NCBI GenBank assembly: GCA_963797475.1
Contig: CAWCPR010000003.1
Coordinates: 744,001-808,000 of the forward strand
Reading direction: 5' to 3'
DNA length: 64,000 nt
Source: CAWCPR01 sp963797475
Lineage (GTDB): Bacteria; Chloroflexota; Anaerolineae; Anaerolineales; UBA4823
Shown piece after piece: positions 1 to 9,013 of this stretch; position 1 is the stretch's first letter; each line of letters begins with the position of its first letter. A program made the translations under genes and the position numbers. The notes beneath the pieces are model-generated. The model saw only the letters and a list, made by a program, of their open reading frames with translations, did no database searches and was not told the DNA's origin.

Positions 1-1083
1 TGGTATAACGACCCGGGGCGCATCTTCTACCGCCAGGTGCTGTGGATGGTGCTGGGCATCGCCGGCGCGGCTTTGCTGACCTTTTTGGATTACCACATCT
101 GGCGGCGCTGGGCGCTCTGGCTGATGGGTCTGACCGCTGCCGGATTGGCGGGCGTGCTGGTGATCAACGAGATCCGCAACGGCGCAGTGCGGACCCTGGC
201 AGGCGGCTCTATCCAGCCCAGCGAGCTGGCCAAACTGGTCATCATTCTTTATCTTGCAGTCTGGCTGTTTTCGAAACGCGAACAGCTCGGAGATATCACC
301 TTTGGCATTATCCCCCTGGCGGCCATCCTGGGGCTGCTCGGCGGCTTGATTTACTTGCAGCCCGATCTGAGCGCGGTCGTCACGATTTTCTTCCTGGGTG
401 GGACGATGTTCTTCCTGGCTGGCGGCGAATTACGCCAGATCATTTTCATGGTCGTGCTGGCCCTGGTCGTGGGCTGGGTCGTGGTGCAGCTCAACTCCAC
501 AGGCAGCGAGCGGGTGGCTGATTATTTGGCAGGCGTGAAAGACCCGGCCCAGGCTTCCTATCACGTACGCCGTTCTCTGGAAGCGTTCGTGAAAGGCGGC
601 TGGCTGGGGGTGGGTATCGGCAAAGCCGACACCAAGCTTACCGGACTGCCCGTACCGCCCACGGACAGCATCTTCGCCGTTGTAGGCGAGGAGACCGGCG
701 TGTTGGGCGCTGCAGCTCTGGTTGGGCTGTATGGGCTGCTGCTTTGGCGCGGCCTGAAGATCGCCCAGCAGGCCCCGGACGCATTGGGCAGCCTGATGGC
801 AGCCGGCTTGAGCATCTGGCTGGCGATGGAAGCCTTTGTGAATATGGCCGTGATGGTCAACCTGCTGCCTTTTGCCGGCAACGCGCTGCCTTTTGTCAGC
901 GCCGGCGGCTCGAACCTGGTGGTTTCCCTGGCGGCGGTGGGCATCCTGCTAAATATCTCGCGCAAATCTGCGCAACATACCGAGGAAACGGAGAGGTCTT
1001 TCAGTGCGGTTATTGATTTGCGCCGGCGGGACCGGGGGCGGCGTGTATCCCGCCCTCGCCGTTCTGCAAGCGCTGAAAAATAA
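1..1083 (+). CDS. ftsW: FtsW/RodA-family peptidoglycan polymerase, 5' end cut by window
   Basis: SEDS-family integral membrane glycosyltransferase that polymerises lipid II at the division site. The frame is open to base 1, so the true N-terminus lies outside; the first possible in-window start is GTG at 37. Visible family signatures are IQPSELAKL, the GLPVPPTDSIFAVVGEE stretch and the NALPFVSAGGSNL segment near the C-terminus, separated by hydrophobic helices. The tail is very basic (RRRDRGRR...) and is encoded where the gene overlaps murG by 80 bases. Its place directly before murG supports FtsW rather than RodA. Confidence 0.93.
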   Translation, partial: WYNDPGRIFYRQVLWMVLGIAGAALLTFLDYHIWRRWALWLMGLTAAGLAGVLVINEIRNGAVRTLAGGSIQPSELAKLVIILYLAVWLFSKREQLGDITFGIIPLAAILGLLGGLIYLQPDLSAVVTIFFLGGTMFFLAGGELRQIIFMVVLALVVGWVVVQLNSTGSERVADYLAGVKDPAQASYHVRRSLEAFVKGGWLGVGIGKADTKLTGLPVPPTDSIFAVVGEETGVLGAAALVGLYGLLLWRGLKIAQQAPDALGSLMAAGLSIWLAMEAFVNMAVMVNLLPFAGNALPFVSAGGSNLVVSLAAVGILLNISRKSAQHTEETERSFSAVIDLRRRDRGRRVSRPRRSASAEK

Positions 1084-2131
1084 TGCAGCGCCCGATACGG
1101 AAGTCTTGTGGGTAGGCAGCAGTGGAGGAATGGAGGCGGATCTGGTGAAACGGGCTGGCGTGCCGTTTGAAACAATATCTGCTGCGGGCGTCCACGGCGT
1201 GGGCTGGCGCAGTTTGCCAGGCAACGTCCGCCAGTTGAGTCGCGGCTATTTCCAATCCCGGCAGGTCCTGGGCCGCTACCAGCCGGACGTGCTCTTCTTC
1301 ACCGGGGGTTACGTCGCCGTGCCAATGGCCCTGGCTGGCAGAAACGTGCCCACCCTGCTGTACGTGCCTGACATTGAACCGGGACTGGCTTTGAAAACCC
1401 TGGCGCGCTTCGCCGACCTGATCGCCGCCAGCGTGGAAGAGACCTGCGCCTATTTCCCCCGCAGCCAGGCGCAGCGCTGCCGGGTGAGCGGCTACCCCAC
1501 CCGCCCGGACCTGGCAAGCTGGCAGGCAGACAACGCCCGCAAGGCCCTGGAATTATCGGCGGATCTGCCCGTTCTGCTGGTGTTTGGCGGCAGCAGCGGG
1601 GCGCATTCGATTAACCAGGCACTGCTGCCGGTCTTGCCCGAGCTGCTGGAGGAAGCGCAAGTCGTCCACATCAGCGGGCAGCGCGATTGGCCGCAAGTCC
1701 AGGCTGGCCTGGACGGCTTGCCAGCCGGCCTGTCCATACGCTACCGGGCTTTCCCCTACTTGCACGACAAGATGGGCGCAGCCTTCCGGGCGGCGGACCT
1801 GGTGCTATCCCGGGCGGGCGCTTCTTCCCTGGGCGAGCTTCCGGCATTTGGCCTGCCGGCCATCCTGGTACCTTACCCATATGCCTGGCGCTACCAGCAG
1901 GTTAACGCCAGCTACCTGGCGCAGAAAGGGGCAGCGGTCTTGGTCCCCGACGCCGCCCTGCCCGAGCGGCTTCTTGGGCTGGTTTTGGATCTCATGCACG
2001 ACCGCTCTCGGCGCGAGCAAATGCGTCAGGCCATGCGTTCGCTGGCCCGCCCGCAGGCGGCGGAGAAGATCGCCCAACTGCTGTTCGATCTCGGCAGCCG
2101 GCGCAGCCAGGAAGGGAGTAAAACGTGGTAA
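1004..2131 (+). CDS. murG: MurG, UDP-GlcNAc:undecaprenyl-PP-MurNAc-pentapeptide transferase
   Basis: GT-B glycosyltransferase that converts lipid I to lipid II at the inner membrane face. Length 375 residues, normal for the family. The N-terminus has the glycine-rich loop CAGGTGGGVYPALAVL; most MurG proteins have His after the GG (GGTGGH), here Gly. The C-domain shows FGGSSGAHSIN, the LSRAGASSLGELPAFGLP donor-site segment and VPYPYAWRYQQVNAS. The GTG start at 1004 lies inside ftsW, giving an unusually long 80-base overlap; the conserved N-terminal beta strand begins right there, so a later start would delete it. Confidence 0.95.
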   Translation: MRLLICAGGTGGGVYPALAVLQALKNNAAPDTEVLWVGSSGGMEADLVKRAGVPFETISAAGVHGVGWRSLPGNVRQLSRGYFQSRQVLGRYQPDVLFFTGGYVAVPMALAGRNVPTLLYVPDIEPGLALKTLARFADLIAASVEETCAYFPRSQAQRCRVSGYPTRPDLASWQADNARKALELSADLPVLLVFGGSSGAHSINQALLPVLPELLEEAQVVHISGQRDWPQVQAGLDGLPAGLSIRYRAFPYLHDKMGAAFRAADLVLSRAGASSLGELPAFGLPAILVPYPYAWRYQQVNASYLAQKGAAVLVPDAALPERLLGLVLDLMHDRSRREQMRQAMRSLARPQAAEKIAQLLFDLGSRRSQEGSKTW

Positions 2132-2661
2132 GCCTGACCGTTGTATTTTACATGTACGTGCTGTTGTTTGGGATCATCGGCGCGATGCGCGGCTGGGCAA
2201 AGGAGATTCTGGTAACCTTCAGCGTGGTGCTGGCGCTGTTTCTGATCACCGTCCTGGAGACCTACGTGGGCGTTGTCAAGAACACTGTCGTAGCCAGCGG
2301 GGGGCAGACCTTGTTCTGGATGCGGGCGACCATTGTGATCCTGCTGGTCTTCTTTGGCTACCAATCTCCGAACCTTAAAGCCCTTTCTGGCGCCCGCTTC
2401 GCCCGCGAGCACCTGCAGGACGTATTACTGGGCTTTATCATCGGTGTGCTCAACGGCTACCTGGCGGTAGGCACGTTGTGGTCGTACCTGAATTCGGCGG
2501 CTTATCCTTTCCCGATCATCCTGCCGCCCCAGCCAAACGATCCGTATTACGCCGCGGCCGTCAGTTTGATCAATAAGCTGCCGCCAGAATGGCTGACGAT
2601 CCCCTGGGTCTATTTTGCAGTTGGGCTGGCATTCATGTTCGTCATCATCGTGTTTATTTAA
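2125..2661 (+). CDS. CvpA-like small membrane protein
   Basis: 178-residue protein with about four hydrophobic segments. The first helix is followed by GIIGAMRGWAKEILVTFS, which resembles the CvpA-family start (a helix, then RG..RE). A family role in colicin V production or envelope maintenance is known only loosely. It starts with GTG at 2125, overlaps the end of murG by 7 bases and has GAAGGGAG upstream, so it is translated with the mur genes. Its retention inside a division cluster suggests an envelope function, but no catalytic motif is visible. The CvpA assignment rests on pattern only. Confidence 0.6.
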   Translation: MVSLTVVFYMYVLLFGIIGAMRGWAKEILVTFSVVLALFLITVLETYVGVVKNTVVASGGQTLFWMRATIVILLVFFGYQSPNLKALSGARFAREHLQDVLLGFIIGVLNGYLAVGTLWSYLNSAAYPFPIILPPQPNDPYYAAAVSLINKLPPEWLTIPWVYFAVGLAFMFVIIVFI

Positions 2662-2674
2662 TCGAGGAGAATTG

Positions 2675-4102
2675 ATGGGCCATATTCATCTGATCGGCAT
2701 CGGCGGCAGCGGGCTTTCAGCCATCGCACGGGTACTGCTGGAAAGCGGCCACAGTGTAAGCGGCTCGGATCGCCAGCTTTCGCCCCAGGCGCTGCGGCTG
2801 CAATCCCTGGGGGCGCGCCTGTACACCGGTCACCGTCTCGAAAATGTCCTCGGAGCGGACTACGTGGTGCGCTCTTCAGCCGTTCCCGACGACAATGTAG
2901 AGGTCCAGGAGGCCCTGCGTCTCGGCATCCCCGTGCTGAAACGGGCGGAATTCCTCGGCCGCTGGTTGGATGAAACCCCTGGGCGCCAGGTAGTGGCTGT
3001 GGCCGGCACACATGGTAAGACGACCACCACGGCGATGATCGCCTGGATTCTCTCTGCCCTGGACCAGGACCCGAGCTACATCATCGGCGGCGTCTCGGCC
3101 AACCTGGACAGCAACGCCCACGCCGGCCAGGGCCCGTATTTTGTGATCGAGGCGGACGAGTACGACCGTATGTTCCTGGGCTTGCGCCCGTGCCTGGCTG
3201 TGGTCACGAATGTGGAGCACGACCACCCGGACTGCTACCCCACCCCCCAGGATTTCGAGCAGGCTTTCTGGGAGTTCGCCCAACGCCTGCTGGCCGGGGG
3301 CGTGCTGCTGGCCTGTGCGGACGACCCAGGCGCGGCCAAACTTCTGGCGAAAGCGCAGGCCGGCGGCCTGCACGCCCTGGCCTATGGCCTTGAAGATGCT
3401 GCCGACGCCTACAGGGCGGTCCAGTTATCCCCGGCGCCCGGGGGCGGATTTGAATTTGAGGCCATCCCCGGCGAGAAGCCGGCCGTGAAGGTGAGACTGC
3501 AGGTGCCCGGCAGGCACAACGTTTTGAACGCCCTGGCGGCGATTGGCGCAGTCGACCAGCTTGGGCTTGCGCCGCAGGCGGCGGCCCAGGCGCTGAGCGA
3601 ATTCCGCGGCACCGGGCGGAGATTCGAAGTGCGCGCCGAAGCTGCGGGCGTCACCCTTGTGGATGATTACGCCCACCACCCGACCGAGATCCGCGCCACC
3701 CTGTCCGCCGCCAAGGCGCGCTACCCAGGCCGCTCGATTTGGGCCGTCTGGCAGCCGCACACCTACTCGCGCACCCGCACCCTGCTGGCGGAATTCCTGG
3801 CCTCCTTCCAGGACGCCGATCACGTGCTGGTGACAGAGGTTTTCGCCGCCCGCGAGCCCTTGCCGGCGGATGGTTTCTCGGCGGGCCAAATCGTCGCCCA
3901 GATGCGCCACCCAGACGCCCATTTTGCAGCCGGGTTGGAAGCTGCCGAGTCGTACCTGGAAGAGCGCCTGCAGGCCGGGGATGTTGTCCTGGTGCTTTCC
4001 GCCGGGGACGCCGACCAGATCAACGCCCGGTTGGCGGCTGTATTTAGCCAGCGGGAGATGACGGCTGGCGCGGTGCAGACGGGAAAAAGCCCGGCTGCAT
4101 GA
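2675..4102 (+). CDS. murC: MurC, UDP-N-acetylmuramate--L-alanine ligase
   Basis: ATP-dependent cytoplasmic ligase adding L-Ala to UDP-MurNAc. The reading frame is open from 2615, but ATG at 2675 is preferred: GAGGAGA sits just upstream and the Rossmann motif HLIGIGGSGLSAIARVL starts at residue 3. Mur-ligase marks follow in order: P-loop GTHGKTTTTAMIAW (about residues 110-123), EADEYDRMF, NVEHDHPDCY, and DDYAHHPTEI in the C-domain. 476 residues, a normal length. It lies 13 bases after the CvpA-like gene. Confidence 0.96.
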   Translation: MGHIHLIGIGGSGLSAIARVLLESGHSVSGSDRQLSPQALRLQSLGARLYTGHRLENVLGADYVVRSSAVPDDNVEVQEALRLGIPVLKRAEFLGRWLDETPGRQVVAVAGTHGKTTTTAMIAWILSALDQDPSYIIGGVSANLDSNAHAGQGPYFVIEADEYDRMFLGLRPCLAVVTNVEHDHPDCYPTPQDFEQAFWEFAQRLLAGGVLLACADDPGAAKLLAKAQAGGLHALAYGLEDAADAYRAVQLSPAPGGGFEFEAIPGEKPAVKVRLQVPGRHNVLNALAAIGAVDQLGLAPQAAAQALSEFRGTGRRFEVRAEAAGVTLVDDYAHHPTEIRATLSAAKARYPGRSIWAVWQPHTYSRTRTLLAEFLASFQDADHVLVTEVFAAREPLPADGFSAGQIVAQMRHPDAHFAAGLEAAESYLEERLQAGDVVLVLSAGDADQINARLAAVFSQREMTAGAVQTGKSPAA

Positions 4103-4124
4103 GCTTCATCAAGGAGTGTGAGAA

Positions 4125-4319
4125 ATGGCTGACACAAAACGGAAATTTGAAGCCCAGACGCTCGCAGACCTGCAGCAGCGCCTTCAGCCGAAGGCGAGGA
4201 GCGGCGCCAGACCCGGAGAGAAAGCAGGCCCAGCGCCACACATCGCCCAACCTGACCCCGAGTCCACGCCGCCTCGCGAGGTGGTCTTACGCCTGATCGC
4301 CTGGTTCAAACGGGACTAA
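4125..4319 (+). CDS. Small basic hypothetical protein between murC and murB
   Basis: 64 residues, rich in Lys, Arg, Pro and Gln, with a C-terminal LRLIAWFKRD that could be a short amphipathic or membrane-touching end. AAGGAG lies about 10 bases before the ATG and the gene fills the murC-murB gap exactly (22 bases after murC, 3 bases before murB), so it is probably translated. No known family recognised. The terminal VVLRLIAWFKRD resembles the amphipathic tails of membrane-tethered division proteins, which is speculation. Confidence 0.5.
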   Translation: MADTKRKFEAQTLADLQQRLQPKARSGARPGEKAGPAPHIAQPDPESTPPREVVLRLIAWFKRD

Positions 4320-4322
4320 GCC

Positions 4323-5297
4323 TTGCCAGGAAACCTTTTGAGCGCACAAGAATCGACCCTCCAGATCAGCGGCGAACAGATCGCTGCTTTGCGTGCCCGT
4401 TTCGGGGAGCGGCTCCAGGCGAATGTCCCGATGAGCCGTTTTACCGCGGCGCGCCTGGGCGGGCCGGCCGATTTGCTCCTGGAAGTGCGCACCAGCGGGG
4501 AGCTGGCCCAGGCCGCCGGGCTTTTGTGGGAATGGGCGCTGCCTTTCCACGTGCTCGGGGGCGGATCGAATGTGCTGGTCAGCGACGAAGGCATCCGCGG
4601 CGTGGTGCTGATCAACCGGGCGCGCAGCTACCGCTTCTACGGGCAAACCGAGCCGCCCACGGTATGGGCCGAATCCGGGGCGAATCTCGGGCTGGTTGCC
4701 CGCCATGCAGCCCAGCACGGGCTGGCCGGGTTGGAATGGGCCGCCGGCATTCCCGGAACGGTTGGCGGGGCGCTGGTCGGCAACGCCGGGGCGCATGGCG
4801 GCGATGTGGCCGGCTGTTTACAGCTGGCCGAAATCTTGCATCATAATGCCCAAGGCATGCCCCCGCAGCGAGAAAAATGGCCCCTGGAGCGTTTAGGCTA
4901 CGCTTACCGCAGCAGCGTTTTGAAGCGCAGCCCCGGAGAGGCAATCGTGTTGAGCGCCGTATTGAAACTTGAACCCAGCAGCCCGGAAGTGGTGAAGACC
5001 AGGATCGACCAGTTCGTCGCCCATCGCCGGCGCACACAGCCGCCGGGAGCCAGTATAGGCTCGATGTTCAAAAATCCACCGCAAGATTACGCCGGGCGGT
5101 TGATCGAGGCCGCCGGACTGAAAGGCGCCTACCGTGGCGAAGCGCAGATCAGCCCGCTGCATGCCAACTTCTTTATTAACCAGGGCAGCGCCCGGTCCGC
5201 GGACGTTTATGAACTGATCCGCCTCGCACGCCAGGCCGTCCTCGAGCGAACGGGCGTAAGCCTGGAGCTGGAAATCGAATTATTGGGTGAATGGTGA
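4323..5297 (+). CDS. murB: MurB, UDP-N-acetylenolpyruvoylglucosamine reductase
   Basis: FAD-dependent reductase that makes UDP-MurNAc. The FAD-binding stretch LGGGSNVLVSDEGIRGVVL and GIPGTVGGALVGNAGAHGGD are clear. The catalytic-serine region reads PGASIGSMFKNP and the C-terminal glutamate region AGLKGAYRGEAQISPLHAN. 324 residues, type I-like length. The start is TTG at 4323 with a weak ribosome site; TTG at 4338 is an alternative. Cell-wall context on both sides supports the call. Confidence 0.94.
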   Translation: MPGNLLSAQESTLQISGEQIAALRARFGERLQANVPMSRFTAARLGGPADLLLEVRTSGELAQAAGLLWEWALPFHVLGGGSNVLVSDEGIRGVVLINRARSYRFYGQTEPPTVWAESGANLGLVARHAAQHGLAGLEWAAGIPGTVGGALVGNAGAHGGDVAGCLQLAEILHHNAQGMPPQREKWPLERLGYAYRSSVLKRSPGEAIVLSAVLKLEPSSPEVVKTRIDQFVAHRRRTQPPGASIGSMFKNPPQDYAGRLIEAAGLKGAYRGEAQISPLHANFFINQGSARSADVYELIRLARQAVLERTGVSLELEIELLGEW

Positions 5298-5335
5298 TTG
5301 CCTGCCGGGAGAACCTGGCAGCGAAGTGACTGGAT

Positions 5336-6460
5336 ATGGAATCTGACGGCAAAATTCGCATCGGCGTTATTTTTGGGGGCCGCTCCGGCGAGCACGAAGT
5401 CTCGCTGATGTCGGCGCGCTCGGTGCTGCAAGCCCTGGATCCGGGGAAATACGCCGTCACCCAGATCGGCATCTCGCACGAGGGCAAGTGGCTGGTTGGA
5501 AAGGATATCCACGAGGCCCTTTCCCAGGAAAAGCTGGAGACGCTTCAGCCGGTCGCGCTGCTGCCGGACCCCACCCGCCCGGAGCTCTACACCATTTGCG
5601 AGCTCGAGCGCGGCGAGATGTTGGAGCTGCTCACCCACCTGGACGTGGTTTTCCCGGTCCTGCACGGCACCTACGGCGAGGACGGCGCATTGCAGGGCTT
5701 GCTGGAGATGGCAGATCTGGCCTACGTGGGCGCCGGCGTGCTTGCATCCGCCCTGGGCATGGACAAAGGCGTGTTCAAAGACGTAATGCGCGCAAATCAC
5801 ATCCCGGTGGTCGATTCGATCCTCGTGCTGCGCAGCGAGATCGAGACCGACATGAACGCCGTCCTGGAACGCGCCGAACAGTTTTGCGGCTACCCGCTGT
5901 TCGTAAAACCGGCCAACCTGGGCTCTTCAGTCGGCATCAGCAAATGCCGCAGCCGCTCGGACCTGCTGGAGGGCTTGATGGAAGCGGCGAACTACGACCG
6001 GCGCGTGCTGGTGGAGCGCGCCGTCAACAGCCGCGAGATCGAGGTCAGCGTGCTGGGCAACGAGCAGCCCAGCGCCTCCCTGCCGGGCGAGATCCTCCCC
6101 AGCCGCGAGTTTTACTCTTACGAGGCGAAGTACATCGACAACAGCTCGGGCCTTCTGATCCCTGCGCCGCTCTCGCCCGAGCAGACACTGCAGGTGCAGG
6201 ATCTCGCCGTGCGGGCTTTCAAGGCGATCGACGGGGCCGGCATGGCACGCGTGGATTTCTTATTGGATAAAGACAGCGGACAGCTTTACCTGAACGAGTT
6301 GAACACCATCCCGGGCTTCACCCAGATCAGCATGTATGCCAAGCTGTGGGAGGCCAGCGGGCTGGCTTACCCGAAGCTGGTCGACCGCCTGGTAGAGCTG
6401 GCGCTGCAGCGTAAGGCTGAAAGAGACCGCACACAACGACGTTACCGGAGGCAAGCGTAA
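5336..6460 (+). CDS. ddl: D-alanine--D-alanine ligase
   Basis: ATP-grasp enzyme joining two D-Ala for the pentapeptide stem. Seen in order: GGRSGEHEVSL at the N-terminus, KPANLGSSVGISKC, the EILPSREFYSYEAKY loop, and RVDFLL ... LNELNTIPGFT near the C-terminus with the metal and ATP ligands. 374 residues, in the usual range for larger Ddl proteins. Begins at ATG 5336, 38 bases after murB; ftsQ follows after 2 bases. Confidence 0.95.
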   Translation: MESDGKIRIGVIFGGRSGEHEVSLMSARSVLQALDPGKYAVTQIGISHEGKWLVGKDIHEALSQEKLETLQPVALLPDPTRPELYTICELERGEMLELLTHLDVVFPVLHGTYGEDGALQGLLEMADLAYVGAGVLASALGMDKGVFKDVMRANHIPVVDSILVLRSEIETDMNAVLERAEQFCGYPLFVKPANLGSSVGISKCRSRSDLLEGLMEAANYDRRVLVERAVNSREIEVSVLGNEQPSASLPGEILPSREFYSYEAKYIDNSSGLLIPAPLSPEQTLQVQDLAVRAFKAIDGAGMARVDFLLDKDSGQLYLNELNTIPGFTQISMYAKLWEASGLAYPKLVDRLVELALQRKAERDRTQRRYRRQA

Positions 6461-6462
6461 CC

Positions 6463-7515
6463 ATGGCAAGCACAGCTCGTACTTCTCGTCGCGTGGATCA
6501 GATTCGCGAGCGGCGAACTACCAGCACCCGCAGCAGCCGCAAATCTGTCCCAGCCGTCAAGACGCGCGGGAAGAAGCGGACCTTTCAGCGCGATACGCAC
6601 GCCGTCCCGCCGGTCATGGTGCGCGTCCCCACGACCAGCAGCGCGGCGGTGAAGCGCAGCCGCGCCAAGAGCCGCCGCCGCTATGATGTGCCTCTGGGCA
6701 TTCCGGGAGCCGAAATTCGCCTGCCATCCCTCCCGCAGGTGCGCCTGGGCTGGCGCCTGATTTCCTTCATCATGACGGCCGGGCTGGCCTTCTTGATCTA
6801 CCAACTATGGACTGCGCCGCGCTACCGGGTGGCGGAGGCGCAGGTGGAAGGCTTGCAGCGCATCACCAGCCGGGAGGTCAACGCCCTGGTGGCTATCGGC
6901 GATAAGCCCATCTTCGACATCGACCCCAACCTGATAGTGCAGGAGCTGCAGGCGGCGTTCCCGGAGTTTTCTACGGTTACAGCATCTGTAGCCCTGCCCA
7001 ATACGGTCGCCATCTCGGTGACCGAGCGCGTCCCGGTTCTCGTCTGGGAGCAGGAAGGGCGCACTCAACTGGTGGACGCCCAGGGGGTGGCCTTCCCGCT
7101 GCGCAGCGACGCCAAAGCCGGTCCGCTGCCGGTCGTGGCTGCCTCCACCGCCCCGCCCTCTCTTGCCCCTCAGCCGGAGGTGAGCACGGCTCTCGACCTG
7201 GCGGCGGCCCGGGCGGCCGGAGAGAAACAGACCGGCAGCGCCCCAACCCAGCTTCTCACCGCCGAGATGGTCCAATCGGTGCTGACCCTGGCGAAGCAGG
7301 CTCCCAAGGACACGCCGCTGGCTTACGACGCCCAACACGGACTGGGATGGAAGGACGAGCGCGGCTGGAACGTTTACTTTGGCGATATGCAAGATATCGC
7401 CATGAAATTGCGAGTGTATAAAACCCTGGTCAACCAGCTCGAGTCGGATGAGACGACGCCGGTGATGATCAGCGTGGAATACGCACATGCGCCTTATTAC
7501 CGCCTGGAGCGTTGA
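6463..7515 (+). CDS. ftsQ: FtsQ/DivIB-type division protein with POTRA domain
   Basis: Single-pass division protein. Residues 1-90 are a long, very basic cytoplasmic tail rich in Arg, Ser and Lys; a transmembrane helix lies around 98-115 (LISFIMTAGLAFLIYQLW), followed by a POTRA domain (YRVAEAQVEGLQRITSREV...) and the FtsQ beta domain. Residues ~225-250 form a Pro/Ala-rich insert, after which the C-domain resumes. The long basic N-terminus is larger than in model FtsQ proteins. Its position before ftsA and ftsZ supports the identification. Confidence 0.88.
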   Translation: MASTARTSRRVDQIRERRTTSTRSSRKSVPAVKTRGKKRTFQRDTHAVPPVMVRVPTTSSAAVKRSRAKSRRRYDVPLGIPGAEIRLPSLPQVRLGWRLISFIMTAGLAFLIYQLWTAPRYRVAEAQVEGLQRITSREVNALVAIGDKPIFDIDPNLIVQELQAAFPEFSTVTASVALPNTVAISVTERVPVLVWEQEGRTQLVDAQGVAFPLRSDAKAGPLPVVAASTAPPSLAPQPEVSTALDLAAARAAGEKQTGSAPTQLLTAEMVQSVLTLAKQAPKDTPLAYDAQHGLGWKDERGWNVYFGDMQDIAMKLRVYKTLVNQLESDETTPVMISVEYAHAPYYRLER

Positions 7516-7570
7516 GGCAAGCGCCGGCGGCAGGCATCGGAAACAAGATTAATCCAAATGGACGAGCGGC

Positions 7571-8812
7571 ATGGATAACCCAATCGTAGTAGGCATTGAT
7601 GTAGGCACCACGAAAATCTGCACCCTGATCGCCCGGGAAGAAACCCCTGGCAAAATTCGCATCCTGGGCGTAGGCATCGAGCCATCCCAGGGGATGCGCA
7701 AGGGCGTGGTGGTAGACCTGGGCGCGGCATCGCAGGCGGTCGCCCGCTCGATTGACAAAGCAGAACGCACGTCCGGCCTGGAAATCACCTCCGCCCTGGT
7801 CAGCCTGGCAGGCTCCAACGTCTCGTCGGTGAACAGCCGCGGGGTTGTGGGCGTGGCGGGCAGGATCATCGACCAGGAGGACGTAGCCCGGGCCGTGGAC
7901 GCCGCTCGGGCCGTGGCAATCCCGCATAACCGCGAGATCATCCACGTGATCCAGCGCGGATTTGACGTCGACGGTCAGGAAGGCATCCGCATGCCGATCG
8001 GCATGCACGGCTACCGCCTGGAAGTCGAGACGCACATCATCACCGCTTCGGCAACCAGCATCGAGAACCTGCGCCAGTGCGTAGGCGGCGCCAACGTGGA
8101 GGCCTCCCAGTTCGTGCTCAACCCGCTGGCCTCCGGGGAAGTCGTGCTGAACGAGACCGAGCGTCAAATGGGCGTGGTGGTTTGCGACGTGGGCGGCGGG
8201 ACGACCGACATGGCGATCTACATCGACGGCGACGTCTGGCACACCGCCGTGCTGGCAGTGGGCGGCAACCACATCACTTCGGATATCGCCCATGGCCTGC
8301 GCCTGCCCATGGAGCAGGCGGAAGCGATCAAGCTCGAACACGGGCATGCCCTGGAGAGCGAAGTGGATCCCCAGGAATATTTCAACACGCGGCCGTTCGG
8401 CGAGCAAGAGCCGGTGCAGATCAGCCGCCAGGAATTGGTGCACATTATCGAAGCCCGGGCTGAGGAGATCTTCAGCCTGGTGGTGCAGGAGATCAAGCGC
8501 TCGGGTTACGACGGGCTGCTCCCGGCGGGCATGGTGCTCACCGGCGGGTCCAGCGCTTTGCCGGGGATACGAACGTTGGCCAGCAAGGTACTGGGCGTGC
8601 CGGTGCGCATCGCCAAGCCGGAAAACCTGATTGGGATGGTGGACCGCCTGGATTCACCCGCCTACTCCACCAGCGTGGGACTGCTGCGCTGGGCCGTGAT
8701 GATGAGCGAGTTTACTCCGCAAGGCGTGAGCCGGCGGCCTGGAATGGAGAATGAAGGAGGTAATGCTGCTTGGGAAAATATCAAGAATTGGCTTCGGCGA
8801 CTTTTACCCTAG
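7571..8812 (+). CDS. ftsA: FtsA, actin-like division protein
   Basis: Membrane tether for FtsZ. Actin-fold phosphate loops are present: GIDVGTTKICTLIA at residue 7, VCDVGGGTTDMAIYIDG in the second half, and LTGGSSALPGI near the end. The last residues WENIKNWLRRLLP form the expected amphipathic membrane-targeting helix. 413 residues, normal length. The ATG at 7571 follows ftsQ by 55 bases. A 201-base gap precedes ftsZ. Confidence 0.96.
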   Translation: MDNPIVVGIDVGTTKICTLIAREETPGKIRILGVGIEPSQGMRKGVVVDLGAASQAVARSIDKAERTSGLEITSALVSLAGSNVSSVNSRGVVGVAGRIIDQEDVARAVDAARAVAIPHNREIIHVIQRGFDVDGQEGIRMPIGMHGYRLEVETHIITASATSIENLRQCVGGANVEASQFVLNPLASGEVVLNETERQMGVVVCDVGGGTTDMAIYIDGDVWHTAVLAVGGNHITSDIAHGLRLPMEQAEAIKLEHGHALESEVDPQEYFNTRPFGEQEPVQISRQELVHIIEARAEEIFSLVVQEIKRSGYDGLLPAGMVLTGGSSALPGIRTLASKVLGVPVRIAKPENLIGMVDRLDSPAYSTSVGLLRWAVMMSEFTPQGVSRRPGMENEGGNAAWENIKNWLRRLLP

Positions 8813-9013
8813 GCGCGCCCCAGGAACCTGAAGCTCCTGGTCTGACGGGGCCGGCTGCCCGCGAGGCAGGCAAGATAACCCGGCCTCCCGCTGGAAAAGA
8901 ATTTGGATGTAGAAACCCTGAAAATTGTGTGACGGGCTGGGCGCTTATAACACACCAGGCGTCCGGATGCAAAGAGATTAATCATGATAGGTAAACTCAG
9001 TGAGGAGGAATTT

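Noticed and set aside
561..1224. Minus-strand ORFs opposite ftsW/murG
   Set aside because: They are shadows of high-GC coding sequence, with Arg/Pro-rich translation and no ribosome sites.
8770..8994. ORF between ftsA and ftsZ
   Set aside because: It overlaps the end of ftsA in another frame and runs through the spacer without a ribosome site.
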